This document shows positions 43,626 through 54,878 of a DNA stretch of 64,000 bases, one piece after another (the first letter of the stretch is position 1; the number at the start of each line of letters is the position of its first letter). The position numbers and the translations under genes were made by a program. The notes beneath the pieces are model-generated. The model was not told the DNA's origin, did no database searches, and was given only the letters and a program-made list of their open reading frames with translations. Source of the DNA: an uncultured Clostridium sp. (GTDB lineage Bacteria > Bacillota > Clostridia > TANB77 > CAG-508); NCBI GenBank assembly GCA_900553695.1, contig USEM01000001.1, positions 1-64,000 on the forward strand. The letters are read 5' to 3'.

Positions 43626-44520
43626 TTACATAGCTCTTGGGTTAAATGTAGATATATTCTGTAGTTCTGTAAATAATGCTTTTTCTTTTTCTGAAAGCTC
43701 TTTTGGAACTACAGTTTTTATTTCTGCAATTAGATTTCCTCTTCCACCTAATCCATCTTTATATCCTTTATTAGGTATTACTATCTGTTCACCACTTTGT
43801 GTCCCTGCAGGTATATTTAAACTTATATTTTCCTCTATTGAATCTATACTAATTTTCTTTCCTAGAGCCGCTTCCCATGGAGAAACTGCTACACTTGTAA
43901 TAATGTCACAACCCTTTAAAGTAAACTTTTTATTATTCTCTATGTTAATTTTAATAAATAAGTCTCCGTTTTTTCCACCATTTATACCTTCTTTGCCTTG
44001 TCCTAGAAGCCTTATTTTTTCGCCATTTCTAATGCCTGCTGGAACTTTTACAGAAAAAGTTTTCATTTGTCCTTTTACTGTTCTTAATGAGATCTTTTTT
44101 TCTGCCCCATAATATGCATCTTCTAATTTTACGTTTATCTCTGTTTCTATATTTTCGCCTTTTGCTGGAATGTTTTTATTTTCTTTCATTGGAGCTTTTT
44201 CTGTTTCACCAAAGAACATATTGAAAAATTCGTGTGCTACAGAACCTCTTTCTTGTTTTGTTTCTGCATTTTGTTCTTGTTTTTTCTTTCTGCCAACCTT
44301 TGAATTCCAAATTCTATCATATTTTCTTTTGCTACTGCTATCTGATAGAACCCTATATGCTTCATTTATATCTTTAAAGCGTTCCTCATATTGGCTACTT
44401 TGGTTATTAATATCTGGATGATATTTTTTGGCTTGTTCTCTAAATGCTAGTTTTATTTCGCTTCCGAGTTACTTTGCTTGTATCTAAATTCAATATTTTA
44501 TAATAATCTTTAAAAACCAT
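43626..44520 (-). CDS. DnaJ/CbpA-type chaperone, read through one CGG +1 shift
   Basis: A co-chaperone that stimulates DnaK. The J domain starts MVFKDYYKILNLD; the zero frame stops nine codons after the in-frame CGG at 44466-44464. Skipping C44466 gives SKVTGSEIKLAFREQAKKYHPDINN, with the HPD motif, then two C-terminal substrate domains (VPAGIRNGEKIRLLGQGKEG, NIPAGTQSGEQIVIPNKG). There is no zinc-finger domain, as in CbpA. Full length 297 residues. Without the shift the HPD motif is lost and a start near 44219 would leave only a substrate domain. Confidence 0.87.
44464..44466 (-). other. CGG +1 recoding site in dnaJ-like gene
   Basis: ACT CGG AAG CGA in the zero frame (codon 19). Skipping C44466 gives ACT GGA AGC GAA (Thr-Gly-Ser-Glu), in the J domain just before the HPD helix. 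Confidence 0.85.
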
Positions 44521-44603
44521 AATTTTCTCCTTGTGTAAATTATGTTACCTTTTTGATTATACCATATTTTACAAGTATTTTCCACTTTTTTTCTTGTTTT
44601 TTC

Positions 44604-44631
44604 TTGTTTTTTTTTGAATTTATTATATAAT
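44604..44631 (+). promoter_or_regulatory. Possible promoter of the HD-GYP gene
   Basis: TTGTTT (44604-44609), 16 bases, TATAAT (44626-44631), in a T-rich region. Confidence 0.45.
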
Positions 44632-44664
44632 ATATGCAGAATAATTTTTTGGAGGTATATTATT

Positions 44665-45711
44665 ATGCGTAAGAATATTCATACAAGTGAAAACCTGCAA
44701 TATAGAATATTAGCTGTTGATGATGAAGTGGGAATTCTTGATTCTTTAAGAGTTTTCTTATCTAAAGCTGGCTATACTTTTGTTGGTGTAACTAACCCTT
44801 TAGAAGCAATTGAAAAAGTAAGAACCGAACATTTTGATTTAATGCTACTAGACTTTTTAATGACACCTATCCATGGTGACCAAGTTGTTGAAGAAATAAG
44901 GAAATTCAACAAGGATTTATATATCTTATTGCTTACTGGCCATAAGGATTTAGCTCCCCCCCTTGATACAATAAAAAGATTAGATATTCAAGGATATTGT
45001 GAAAAAAGTGATAAATTTGACCAGCTTCTATTGTTAATTGAATCTGGAATTAAGGCTGTCTCTCAAATGCAGCTTATAAAAAAGATTAATGATGAATTAA
45101 AAACTACATATGATAAACTAGAATCTGCTTACATGGAAACTATTGAAATACTACGTTTCACTGTTGAAGCAAAGGATGCTTATACTAGAGGACATTCAGA
45201 TAGAGTTTCTGCTTATTCTGTTTTAATTGGTGAGGCTCTTGGACTTTCTGAAGATGATCTAAAAACTCTAAAAATTGGTGGTTTATTCCATGACATTGGA
45301 AAAATTGGAATTCCTGACAGTATTTTACTAAAAACTGATAAACTAGATGATGAAGAATATTCTGAAATTAAAAACCATCCCGCAATTGGTGCACATATAC
45401 TTTCAAATGCAACAATTTTTAAAGATATTATTCCTATTGTTAAACACCACCATGAACGTTTTGATGGACATGGCTATCCAGGAAAACTTAAAGGAGAAGA
45501 AATACCTTATCTTGCTAGAATTGCCACAGTTGCCGATTCTTTTGATGCAATGACTTCTAAACGTTCATATCGTGATTCTCTTCCTATTGATGTTGTAAAA
45601 GAAGAAATCAAAAAGAATTCTGGTACACAATTTGACCCAGAAATTGCAGAAGTTTTCTTAAAAATTTTAGATGAGCAACCTGAAGAGATTAGAAGAATAC
45701 AAGCTCTATAA
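44665..45711 (+). CDS. Response regulator with HD-GYP phosphodiesterase domain
   Basis: Receiver domain at about residues 13-130 with AVDDE and the phosphoacceptor Asp in LMLLDFLMTP. The HD-GYP domain (about 170-345) has FHDIGKIGIPD, the HPAIGAHIL segment, HHERFDGHGYPGKLKGE and DSFDAMTSKRSYR. Such proteins degrade cyclic-di-GMP; the GGDEF protein at 19215-20144 could make it. No histidine kinase is adjacent. GGAGG lies before the ATG at 44665; 348 residues. Confidence 0.92.
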   Translation: MRKNIHTSENLQYRILAVDDEVGILDSLRVFLSKAGYTFVGVTNPLEAIEKVRTEHFDLMLLDFLMTPIHGDQVVEEIRKFNKDLYILLLTGHKDLAPPLDTIKRLDIQGYCEKSDKFDQLLLLIESGIKAVSQMQLIKKINDELKTTYDKLESAYMETIEILRFTVEAKDAYTRGHSDRVSAYSVLIGEALGLSEDDLKTLKIGGLFHDIGKIGIPDSILLKTDKLDDEEYSEIKNHPAIGAHILSNATIFKDIIPIVKHHHERFDGHGYPGKLKGEEIPYLARIATVADSFDAMTSKRSYRDSLPIDVVKEEIKKNSGTQFDPEIAEVFLKILDEQPEEIRRIQAL

Positions 45712-45720
45712 TTAAAATGA

Positions 45721-45757
45721 AAAATGAAGTGAACCTTATTTAGGTTCACTTCATTTT
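45721..45757. terminator. Bidirectional terminator
   Basis: A perfect 16-bp stem (45721-45736 / 45742-45757) with A and T ends, between convergent genes. Confidence 0.92.
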
Positions 45758-45762
45758 TATTG

Positions 45763-48700
45763 TTATTTAATTACAAATTTTTTGATTAGAACTATACCAA
45801 CTGCTACTAATACTAAGCCTCCTGTTATTGATACTATAAGTAATATTGGTGATTTTTGGTCTGCACCTGTTTCAACTGTAATTATTACTGATTCTGCAAT
45901 AAATTCATCTTGTTCATCCATATTAATAATTCCTGAAAGAGTTTGAATTCCTACATCAGCTTGTATATACTTTAAGTTTCCAAGTTTTGATAATTTATCT
46001 AAAGTACCTGTTCTACTTGTCTTTATGCCATTTGATGGTACTAACTGCGCTGCATAGCTTCTAAATGTATAATTTTTATTTGTACTTGTTGAATCTATAT
46101 CCCTAGTTGTTTTTAATGTTGTTTTGTATGTTTTTTGTCCTGCTGCATTAAGCTCTATTTCGTTTGTTTGTAGCACATCAACTTTTTGCTTCTTTGAACT
46201 TGGATTATTTCCATCATATATGTAAAGTTCTTTGTCTTGTTCTACTCTTGTAAAAGAGCTTTCTGTAGCTATTGCATTATTTAGATAATCTTCAATTTTA
46301 AACTTAACACCTACTTCTTTATCATTGCTTCCTATATTTCCTGTGTAATATCTTGTTCCAACATATGTACCTATTGAATAATGATCTGAATTTTTCATTT
46401 TTTCCTTAATTTCTGTCGCAATTTGCAAATATGTTTTTCCATCGATATTTAATTCATTATTTAGCTGTGTTCCAATATATTCCTGTTCTCCATTATTTGA
46501 AACCACATATGTGTATCCAATTTCTATAGTTCCATTTATTTTCTCAATTTGTGTTTCTAGTTTCCAAGATCCTACTGCATCTTTTTGTTTACTTGTTGCA
46601 TCTGATAATGTACTAAATTTTGAACTTCCTTGAGTATGTGTAATTTGCACCATTCCGTTAGCTGTCGTATAATTATCTATATCTGCATTTGCTGTTGCAA
46701 CACCTACAAGGTTTACATATGTTACATGTTTCTCCAATGATAGCTTTGAAGCAGGTCTTTCCTCTAAACCAAAATTTATGGCTTTTGCTACTATTTGAGA
46801 GGTATCATCTGTTTCTGATATTGGAATTTGAACTAAAGATGTTTCTGCACACATCCAATTATATTCATTAAGTTTTCCTTTGCTATCAATTATTAAATCT
46901 GATACATTTCTTTCTGGTTGCATAGCATAATTCATTTCTTCTAATCTTCTTGCTTCATTATCTCTTGCCATTGAACTGTTTTCATCATATGAATTATTGT
47001 CAAAATATGTCTTATCATAATACTTATCTGCAGTTGATTTATAATCTTGTCCATTATATTTTAAAATATTTTGTGTATTTATTGCTGTATCCCAGTATGT
47101 TCCATCTCCATAAATAAATCTTACAATATATTCTCCTGGTATGAAACCTTCAAATGTATATTCTCCCTCATTGTTTGTTACATTATATTCTGGAATATCA
47201 CCATAAACACCATTTGTTGGTATATATTTTACCTTATTTGAACCTGTTGTTGTCTCTTGCCAAATGTATTCAAGTTTTGTTACATTGCCATTTATGTTTA
47301 TTTTTTTAATTTCAATTAACTGAACTATTACATCGTTAATCTTTTGTTCACCATTTTCATATGTGCCATTTCCAGGAGTTACAGTTCCGTGATCATTGCC
47401 TTTAGCATCTTCAAACACATAACCAGAAATTTTTCTTTGTGCATTGTTTTTTTGAATATTTATTCCTCTTGCATCATCTGTATCATCTTCTGCTTTGTGT
47501 ATATCAATATTATCTGGTTCAGAATCAGTATCTATACATCCTGTATCCGTTGAGTAAGATGTTATTTCTATCCATGTTTTCATGTCTCCTAAATGTATAG
47601 AATTTGCTAAACCATCTTTACTAACTTTAAATGTTATCTCAGCCACTCCTTGATTATTTGTTTCTGTAAATTCTTGGTTAATTGGTATTAATATTTTGTT
47701 GTATGTTACACCATCTATAACTACTGTTCCATCAGATACTGCTCCAGTAATTGCAGTTGTAAGTTGTAAATGTGAATCATAGTAATACGCTATTGAATTA
47801 ACTATTGCTGTTGTAGCACTTTGATTATTTAATAATATTTGATATTTTAATTCTACATCTAACTCGTCTGTTAGTGTTTTATTCATGCTACTACTTTGTG
47901 TTGGATCCATTCCATCATAAACTCTACTTGTTCCTAACCCCTTATAATCTCCTATTCTGTAGTTATAATCTGAATTATATAGGTATAAATTATATGAAGG
48001 TTTTACTTCACCATTTACTAGTAGATTACCATCTAATTTACTTAGGTCATTATAATTATATGTTTTTGTTTCTCCATTTATTGATACAGTAGCTGAATAT
48101 AAATCTGTAAAGGCAGCTAAGTCAACTCCCTTTTTCACTAATCCTAAGTCTATATCTTCTGTATTCTCATTATATCTAGTTGGTTCTGTTGTAGCTATCA
48201 TTGCAAATTCTTGTTTTATGTCTCTTCCATCCATTGTTTGTAACTTCGCACTCGTTGCATCATATGTATATGTAAGATTTGTTCTTGTTCCATCTGTTCC
48301 AGTTGCTTGGCCCTTAGTAATTGTAGCAAATCTTGCATTAAATACAGCCCTATCCCTTTCCTGAGCATCAGAATCCTCATTTGCAGCCCCTATATGTGGA
48401 GTTACTGCAATATAATTAATTCCATCATATGTAAATTCTATTACATATTGAATATTACCTGTTATACTAGCTGGAAGATCTTCAAATATATATTTTCCAT
48501 TTGCATCTGTATATTTTGTATCTACTACTGCATTATCAGAAACTCTTTTTGCAACAACTTTGATATTTTCAATTCTATCTTCTGCTGCCCCTTTTTTGTT
48601 ATCTGGTTCTTTTACTGGTTTTATACCTGTTTGTCCATCAAGCCATACTTCTCCAGATAAATTTATTGTTACTTCATTATATACTTCTAGAACTACCATG

Positions 48701-50422
48701 TTTTTTTCTAAGTCATAGTTTGCATTTATAACGTCCTTATCTGCGCCTGTGACACTTACATCACATCCATTTTTAGCATGTCTTATTGTAATCTTAGCAG
48801 ATCCTCCAGGGTATAAACCTTTATAATTAACTTTTGCTGAGGATGAAACTCCGGTTTCTTCAATAGTAATTTCAATGTCTTCATTTGGGTCTGTAACTTT
48901 TAATGTTCCAAGCTTTATATTTCCATTTGAATCTGTTTTTACTATTATAACTGAATTGTTTTGCATATCTGTTGCATTTTTTAAAGTTATTCTAAATTCA
49001 ATTCCAGGCAATATTTCTCCTGGCACTGATTTATTAAGTTTAGTTAATACTAAATCTTCAATCTTTGCAATATTTACAATTTTTAATTTGAATTGAAACC
49101 AATCTCCTTCTTGTTTTATTGAAACAACATCTTTAAGTGATGTTTCATTCTTAATGCTTGCATTCCATGTTTTACTTGCAGTATTAAAAGTAAAATCGAT
49201 TTCTATTGGTCCATTATCTATATAAAATTTATTATCCCTCTCTGTGAAAGTTACTGTTATATTCTCTTTTGTTGTAATTATAGTTAGTTTGCTTTCACCA
49301 TTAGAATCAGTTGTAAGTGTTGTTGATGTTGCTTTTGTTCCATCTGGTAACTGAATGAAAGCCTTATCATCTCCTGAAATAGTAACATCAAATTGAATGT
49401 CCTTTAAAACATTAGCAAGTTTACCATTATCTACTTTAGTTAAATCAATTTCAAGTTTTCTTCCTGCCCAAAATTCTATAGATGCTTCTAATTCTATATT
49501 TTCAGGTGCTACCATTACAATAGCTGCATCTTGCGTATCTACATATCCATCACTAAATGCGGCATTAGTTACATCAACGTCATAACTTCCACATGAACAA
49601 GCAACACGTCCTACACTACTGTCTAAAGCGATTTGTCCATTTTGTCTTATCGCAGTTACATCTTTTGAAAAAGTATTACCACAACTATTACATTTAAAGT
49701 CTACTCTCGCATCTCTTATTTTAGTAAATTTATCCATTTCACCCGTATATTTTGTAGCCTTATATTTAATTTCAATAGTGTTTTTGTCTCCTAATTTTAT
49801 TCCATCTTGTTCTGTAAGATAAAATTCTTTTCCACTTTCGGGAATGTTGGTTAACTTTTGTCCATTAATTAACACTTCAAAACTTTTTCCTACTGGTTTT
49901 CCATTTACACTTGGATAGTTAATAACAAATGGTCCAAATTTTCCATCTGCTGATGGCGTTATAAATTCTCCATTATTGTTTATAATACTAATTGAATTAC
50001 TATTTAGGCTTTCTACAATATTTGCTTCTTGTTTTAAAGCATCAATGTCTGCTGCCATTCCTGGATAATCATACTTGTGTGAACTTCCATTTAGAACTTC
50101 CCATAAATAATTTTGTCTTATGTCTGTTCTAAACACTCCGTCATTATAACTATATTTCGTTGGATCTATATTTCCTATAACATATGCAGCATCATTTGGT
50201 ATGTTGGCATGTTCATAACAATAGTAGTCTCCCTCTTGGAAGTTGATTCCATACTCAATACAATAGAAATTAGCATTAGGATTTAATTCAGAAAAATGAA
50301 CAATCTGTCCGCACACTATACCCATATACATCTAATTTGTTACTAAAAGCCATTATTCCTAATATAGTCATTGCAATTATAATAGTAGATATAATTAGTA
50401 GTTTTAATTTGCATTTATTCAT
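45763..50422 (-). CDS. Giant repeat-containing surface protein, 1552 residues, read through one CGG +1 shift
   Basis: GGAGGTAAG lies upstream of the ATG at 50422, which opens MNKCKLKLLIIST, a signal peptide. After 37 codons the zero frame meets CGG (50311-50309) and stops seven codons later. Skipping C50311 gives YGYSVGQIVHFSELNPNA and the rest of the protein. Domains: an N-terminal region with paired Cys, a zinc-ribbon-like CNSC...CSC at about 244-277, Cna-B/SpaA-like and SdrD-B-like Ig units (SGEVWLDGQTG, ISGYVFEDAKGNDHG), and a C-terminal membrane helix with KKFVIK but no LPXTG. It follows the 1105-residue surface protein gene by 28 bases. Confidence 0.85.
50309..50311 (-). other. CGG +1 recoding site in the giant surface protein
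   Basis: GTG CGG ACA GAT in the zero frame (codon 38). Skipping C50311 gives GTG GGA CAG ATT (Val-Gly-Gln-Ile). The signal peptide lies before the site and the whole mature protein after it. Confidence 0.87.
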
Positions 50423-50450
50423 ATTAAGTTCTTACCTCCTATTTTTTTGT

Positions 50451-53400
50451 TTATTTCTGTGTCAAGATTAATTTTATTGTTACCTCTTCTCCTGGTTCAA
50501 GTTTTTTATTAATTAATGCTGAAGAATAGATTTTGCCATCATTTCCTTCATACCAATCAATGTTAATTTCTGAAGTAAATAACATTTTTTCTGGAATCTT
50601 TTCTGTTAATGGTGTTATATACCCCTCTGCATTTCCTTTATTTGTAATTTTAAATTCATATTCTACCAATACTACTTCCTCTTGTTTTTCATTACTAATT
50701 TTTGTTGTTTTTGGGAACATTGAATTTTCAAAGCTATATACAGTAATTCCATTTTCATCAAATCTAGTTATTTTATTAATCTTCTTTTCTACTATGATTT
50801 CAGATTTCTTACTTACTACAAATCCTGCATTAATATTTTCAGTATCACCATCTTTTAGTTTTAAAACCTCTGTCTTTGCTGTTGTTTCATTGTTTTGTGT
50901 TGCATTAACAATATTTGATTCTAATCCATTTGAAGTGTTTTTACTTGTATAATTTGTTACATCAAAATCTTCTACATCATATTTAAATACCACTACATAA
51001 TTTCCATCTGGTATCTCGCTAAATACATATTCACCTTTATTATTTGTAATTTCTTTAGCAATTTCTTGCGATGTTGTTGTGTCTACTAAAACGGCTTCAA
51101 TACCTGTTAGCAATGTTTCATCCATATCTTTTTGTCCATTTTCATTTTCATCTATCCATGCTATACCTGTAATTGTATTTAAAGTCTTTTCAACATTTGT
51201 AATATCATTTTCGCTTGAAATTTCCTCTTTCTTTTCTCCTTGAATATTAGTAACTATTTTATTTGTGGTAGTCTCATTTATATTGTCCCCAATAATATTT
51301 GCATAAATAATTTCTGTTGTATCATTCTCAAGTGTTTTTGCTATTGCTCCAGCATATATTTCAACTTTTTCACCAGATTTTATGGCTATGTTTTGTATTA
51401 TACCCTTTAAGTCTCCGCTACTTATCTTTTTTGTTTCTCCTGTTGCTGTATTTATACTCTCCATAGTTTGAATGCTTATTTTGTCAAATTCTGGCATAGC
51501 TACATCAACATTTGAATCTGCTTCTCCTCTATTTACTAATGTTATTTTATAAGTAACTATTTCATTTGAGCTTACCGGTTGATTTCCCTTGTCTGATGTT
51601 ATTGTTGCTTCTACCTTTGTTTGTGGTTTTTCAATAATTTTTACTCTATCAAAAATATTTTCTTTCTTATTATTATAACTTATATCTGCCCCTAATTTTT
51701 GATTTGCCTCTTTTACTCCATTAGCGTTTATTGTTAGATTAATCTCAACTGTTGTGTTAGCATCAATATTTAAGCTTTTTATATTAAGTACATTTTTTTC
51801 TGCCTTAACAAGGGATTTTACATTTGTACCATTAGCTTCTATTGTTGTATTTTTTCTTTCAAGATTTTCTGGTAAATCAATGTTTATTTCCATTCCTGAT
51901 ATTATTTCATTTGTTTTATTCTCAATTCTAATTGTTCCATCAAAATTTTCTCCAACAATTATATCTTTGTTTTCTATATCTATTTGTGCTTTAATTTGTT
52001 CGTCTTCATATATATTAAACTTTCTTGCTTCTTGTAATATTTTTTTATTTGAAACATTTAAAACTTTATTGTTGTTATCATAAACTTCAAAAGCTCCTTC
52101 AAGTTCAATATCTTCTTCTGCATTTTGTGGTAAGTACATATAATATCCAAAATTCACAATCTCAGATTGCTTAAATTCATCTAAGACTATTAAGAACTTT
52201 TTGGCATTTGTTGTAAATTCTTTGCTCCATTTGTTATTTGAATTTTCTAGGTTAACATCAGCATTTGGATTTTCTGTATAATAAACTGTCTCTACACCAG
52301 AAATTGCTCCCATATTAGTTACTGTACCTAAAATTTTTGCATTTTGTATGTCTTCTCCAACGTTGTTTATTACTGTTCCAATTATTGTAACATTTGCATA
52401 GCTATTTGGTTCCATAATAATAGTATCCTGATTTTCTCTTGAGCTAATTGATTCTTCCCCAAAAACCACTTTACTTTCTACCATAACTTCTTTGTTTGAA
52501 GCTAATTCTATTTGTGTAGTTTGATTGCCATTTTCTTGTTTTTCAATTCCATCATATGTTGTCACGTTTTCATTTTGATAATACAAATTAACCTGTTCCA
52601 ATGTTGTTGGCATGAATTCTTCAGTTTTAATTCTTGCATTAACTACAATTTGCATATTTTCTTGTTCGGAATTTGTATATTCTGTTTGTTCTCCTTCAAG
52701 TTTTATAACAATCATTTTTTTATCAGTTTCATTATTTACAATATCAATTGAAGCTCCCTCAAAACAAGCATTGTTTAAAGCAACAGCTTCATCTATACTA
52801 ATACTTTTTACTTCTTTTGGTAATTCAATAGCAAAATATGGATTTTTATATAGATCATATATTACTCTATCTGTATGTAATGTGATTGTAAAACTTATTT
52901 TATTCTCAACACCTGTAGTTATTTGAGTTTTATCTACTCCTAGTTCTGCTAAAGTTTTTGAATAATAAATATTTTTAGTTGTTGTCTCAGTATTTGATAT
53001 TAATTCATTATTGTTTTCAAAATCAACTTGTTTTGTTGTTTTTATAATTTGAATCATATCTAAATCACTAACAATTTCTATAAACTTATTGTTCACAAGT
53101 TCAATTTTTTCTGTCTTTTCTATTTGTCCAATCAATTCAACCTTAACAGCAGTAGTATTATCAGGATATACTACTGTTATATATCCATTTTCATCTGTTT
53201 CAGTTTCCCTATCTATTGTTGTTTTTCCATCCCTTGCTACTATTGTTCCTGTTGGTATTTCGACTTTTTGATTTTCTTCTCTGTTTTCACTTGATTTCTC
53301 AACGTTTTCTGTTTCATCACTAATATTTTCTGTTTCTAGTATTTCATAGTAAAGATTCAATTTTCCATCTATTCCCATTGCATCTAGAAGTTGCAACTTG

Positions 53401-53768
53401 TCTATTTTTGTTGCTCTATAAAAAGTGTTTATACTATTTACATTTTCTTCTTCATTATCTATAATTTCTTTTCCAATAAAAGTTTCAATATCAGATATTG
53501 TGACTTTCTCAAAAGATTTTTCTTTGTTTGGTGTTAAAGTAATTTTCTCTTGATATTCTGTCTCCTTCTCAGACATTTCATTTTTTGTAAAGTCAGAGAT
53601 TTCAACCTGAAAAGTTTTGTTTTCTTCTTCTCCTTTTGATTCTGTTACCTTAGTGTCTTCTTGAGCATAAGAAATCACACCCAATATTGTTGTGCTTAAG
53701 TTTGCATATATTAGGCTTATAATTAAAAATACAATTACAAATTTTTTCACATTTTTTCCTGTAAACAT
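50451..53768 (-). CDS. Large secreted surface protein with adhesin-like domains, 1105 residues
   Basis: A signal peptide (about 1-36, YAQE) is followed by a charged region and long stretches of strand-rich domains. DUF11-like repeats occur near 710-830 (NEIVTYKITLVNRGEADSNV) and an SdrD-B type domain near 890-970 (ITGIAWIDENENGQKDMDET). The protein ends LEPGEEVTIKLILTQK with no sorting signal or membrane helix. It lies just before the 1552-residue protein in the same direction, so the two may act together. No in-frame CGG was found. Confidence 0.82.
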   Translation of the reverse strand: MFTGKNVKKFVIVFLIISLIYANLSTTILGVISYAQEDTKVTESKGEEENKTFQVEISDFTKNEMSEKETEYQEKITLTPNKEKSFEKVTISDIETFIGKEIIDNEEENVNSINTFYRATKIDKLQLLDAMGIDGKLNLYYEILETENISDETENVEKSSENREENQKVEIPTGTIVARDGKTTIDRETETDENGYITVVYPDNTTAVKVELIGQIEKTEKIELVNNKFIEIVSDLDMIQIIKTTKQVDFENNNELISNTETTTKNIYYSKTLAELGVDKTQITTGVENKISFTITLHTDRVIYDLYKNPYFAIELPKEVKSISIDEAVALNNACFEGASIDIVNNETDKKMIVIKLEGEQTEYTNSEQENMQIVVNARIKTEEFMPTTLEQVNLYYQNENVTTYDGIEKQENGNQTTQIELASNKEVMVESKVVFGEESISSRENQDTIIMEPNSYANVTIIGTVINNVGEDIQNAKILGTVTNMGAISGVETVYYTENPNADVNLENSNNKWSKEFTTNAKKFLIVLDEFKQSEIVNFGYYMYLPQNAEEDIELEGAFEVYDNNNKVLNVSNKKILQEARKFNIYEDEQIKAQIDIENKDIIVGENFDGTIRIENKTNEIISGMEINIDLPENLERKNTTIEANGTNVKSLVKAEKNVLNIKSLNIDANTTVEINLTINANGVKEANQKLGADISYNNKKENIFDRVKIIEKPQTKVEATITSDKGNQPVSSNEIVTYKITLVNRGEADSNVDVAMPEFDKISIQTMESINTATGETKKISSGDLKGIIQNIAIKSGEKVEIYAGAIAKTLENDTTEIIYANIIGDNINETTTNKIVTNIQGEKKEEISSENDITNVEKTLNTITGIAWIDENENGQKDMDETLLTGIEAVLVDTTTSQEIAKEITNNKGEYVFSEIPDGNYVVVFKYDVEDFDVTNYTSKNTSNGLESNIVNATQNNETTAKTEVLKLKDGDTENINAGFVVSKKSEIIVEKKINKITRFDENGITVYSFENSMFPKTTKISNEKQEEVVLVEYEFKITNKGNAEGYITPLTEKIPEKMLFTSEINIDWYEGNDGKIYSSALINKKLEPGEEVTIKLILTQK

Positions 53769-54068
53769 AAACTCCTCCTATAACTAACTTCTTTAATATA
53801 TATAAAATAAATATCTTATATTGTCAATATATAGTTTTTTTGATATTTTATAGTCTCTACTTACGGCTATTCGTAAGTCTCCTATTTTTTATCAAATTTT
53901 GACATTTTTGTGACATTTCTCTACACTTATAATTATACACGTTTATGTCAACTTTTTCAAGTGTTTGGAGGCATCTTCTATATTTTTTTGTTTGTTTTTT
54001 TTTACTTAATTTATCCGGCTTTATAGCATATAAAAAGACGTATAATTTCATACGTCTTTTTTATATGT
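53769..54068. other. 300-bp non-coding gap between sortase and surface-protein genes
   Basis: It holds the sortase terminator (54032-54061), an ACTTACG/CGTAAGT hairpin near 53858-53877 and a repeated TGACATTT (near 53901-53917). A 64-codon open frame on the minus strand has no ribosome site and is probably not a gene. I find no clear promoter for the surface-protein operon, although GTGTATAAT occurs near 53930. Confidence 0.5.
54032..54061 (-). terminator. Terminator of the sortase gene
   Basis: AAAAAGACGTAT (54032-54043) and ATACGTCTTTTT (54050-54061), loop of six. Confidence 0.88.
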
Positions 54069-54833
54069 TTATGTAGTTTTTTCTCTTGCTTTTACTATAA
54101 CCCTATCGTCATTGCTTGCATTTGTACAAGTTATTAAGGTTATTTCCCTTCTACCTTCTGTTTGCTGAGATGTACATGATGTATCAGTATTTTTAACAAT
54201 AAACTTATCATACACCTCATATTGTACAACTTCCCCAAAAGTATCTGTTATTTGTATTATATCTCCATTTTCAAGACGAGGAACTTTGCTAAAGAATTGT
54301 GAATTTCTGTAGTTATGCCCTACTATGCAAAAGTTTCCCACTTCATTTGGATTTGCTCCATGAAATTTTACTGGTGCAATTTTAAGTAATGTATCAAAAT
54401 TTTCAGTATCACTAGCAAGGATTGGGTAATGGCAATCAATTGTAGGTATATCTATCTGTCCAATAGTATAATATTCTGTTCCGTCTCTTGCTGTTACTTT
54501 TTGTTCTTCAGGAATGGCTATTTCCCTTTCTACCATTACTTTTTCTATTTCAGTTGAATCCAACAATCTATTAGAATCACCTTCATGTCCATTTAAAACA
54601 AGTACAACTGCTTGTTCCTCAACAATTATTCTTTCTGGCTGAACTTGCATTGCCCCTAGTATTTCCCTAGAAACGGCTTCGCTTTTATTTCTGTCATAAG
54701 CAGAGCAAATTCCATATGTAGACAATCCAATAAGCGCAAAAACAGATAAAAAGAATTCTATTTTAAATAGTTTCTTTTTTTTCTTCATTCCGGGTGTTAC
54801 ATATAGTTTTTGAGATACTAATATTTGATTCAT
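54069..54833 (-). CDS. Sortase, second copy (intact frame)
   Basis: 254 residues. A cytoplasmic MNQIL opening and basic KKKKKLF stretch precede one helix (about 27-45). The catalytic domain has His in FCIVGHNYRN, Cys in TLITCTNAS and Arg in DDRVIVKARE. It lies 300 bases upstream of two giant surface proteins that could be its substrates, although neither has a clear LPXTG. No in-frame CGG, unlike the sortase at 13702-14296. Confidence 0.88.
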   Translation of the reverse strand: MNQILVSQKLYVTPGMKKKKKLFKIEFFLSVFALIGLSTYGICSAYDRNKSEAVSREILGAMQVQPERIIVEEQAVVLVLNGHEGDSNRLLDSTEIEKVMVEREIAIPEEQKVTARDGTEYYTIGQIDIPTIDCHYPILASDTENFDTLLKIAPVKFHGANPNEVGNFCIVGHNYRNSQFFSKVPRLENGDIIQITDTFGEVVQYEVYDKFIVKNTDTSCTSQQTEGRREITLITCTNASNDDRVIVKAREKTT

Positions 54834-54878
54834 TTTTACCTGCCTTTCTTTTTTTTAATATTTTCCTTTTCTATTGTA

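Noticed and set aside
53857..54051. 64-codon minus-strand open frame
   Set aside because: No ribosome site, it crosses the sortase terminator, and the composition is unlike a protein.
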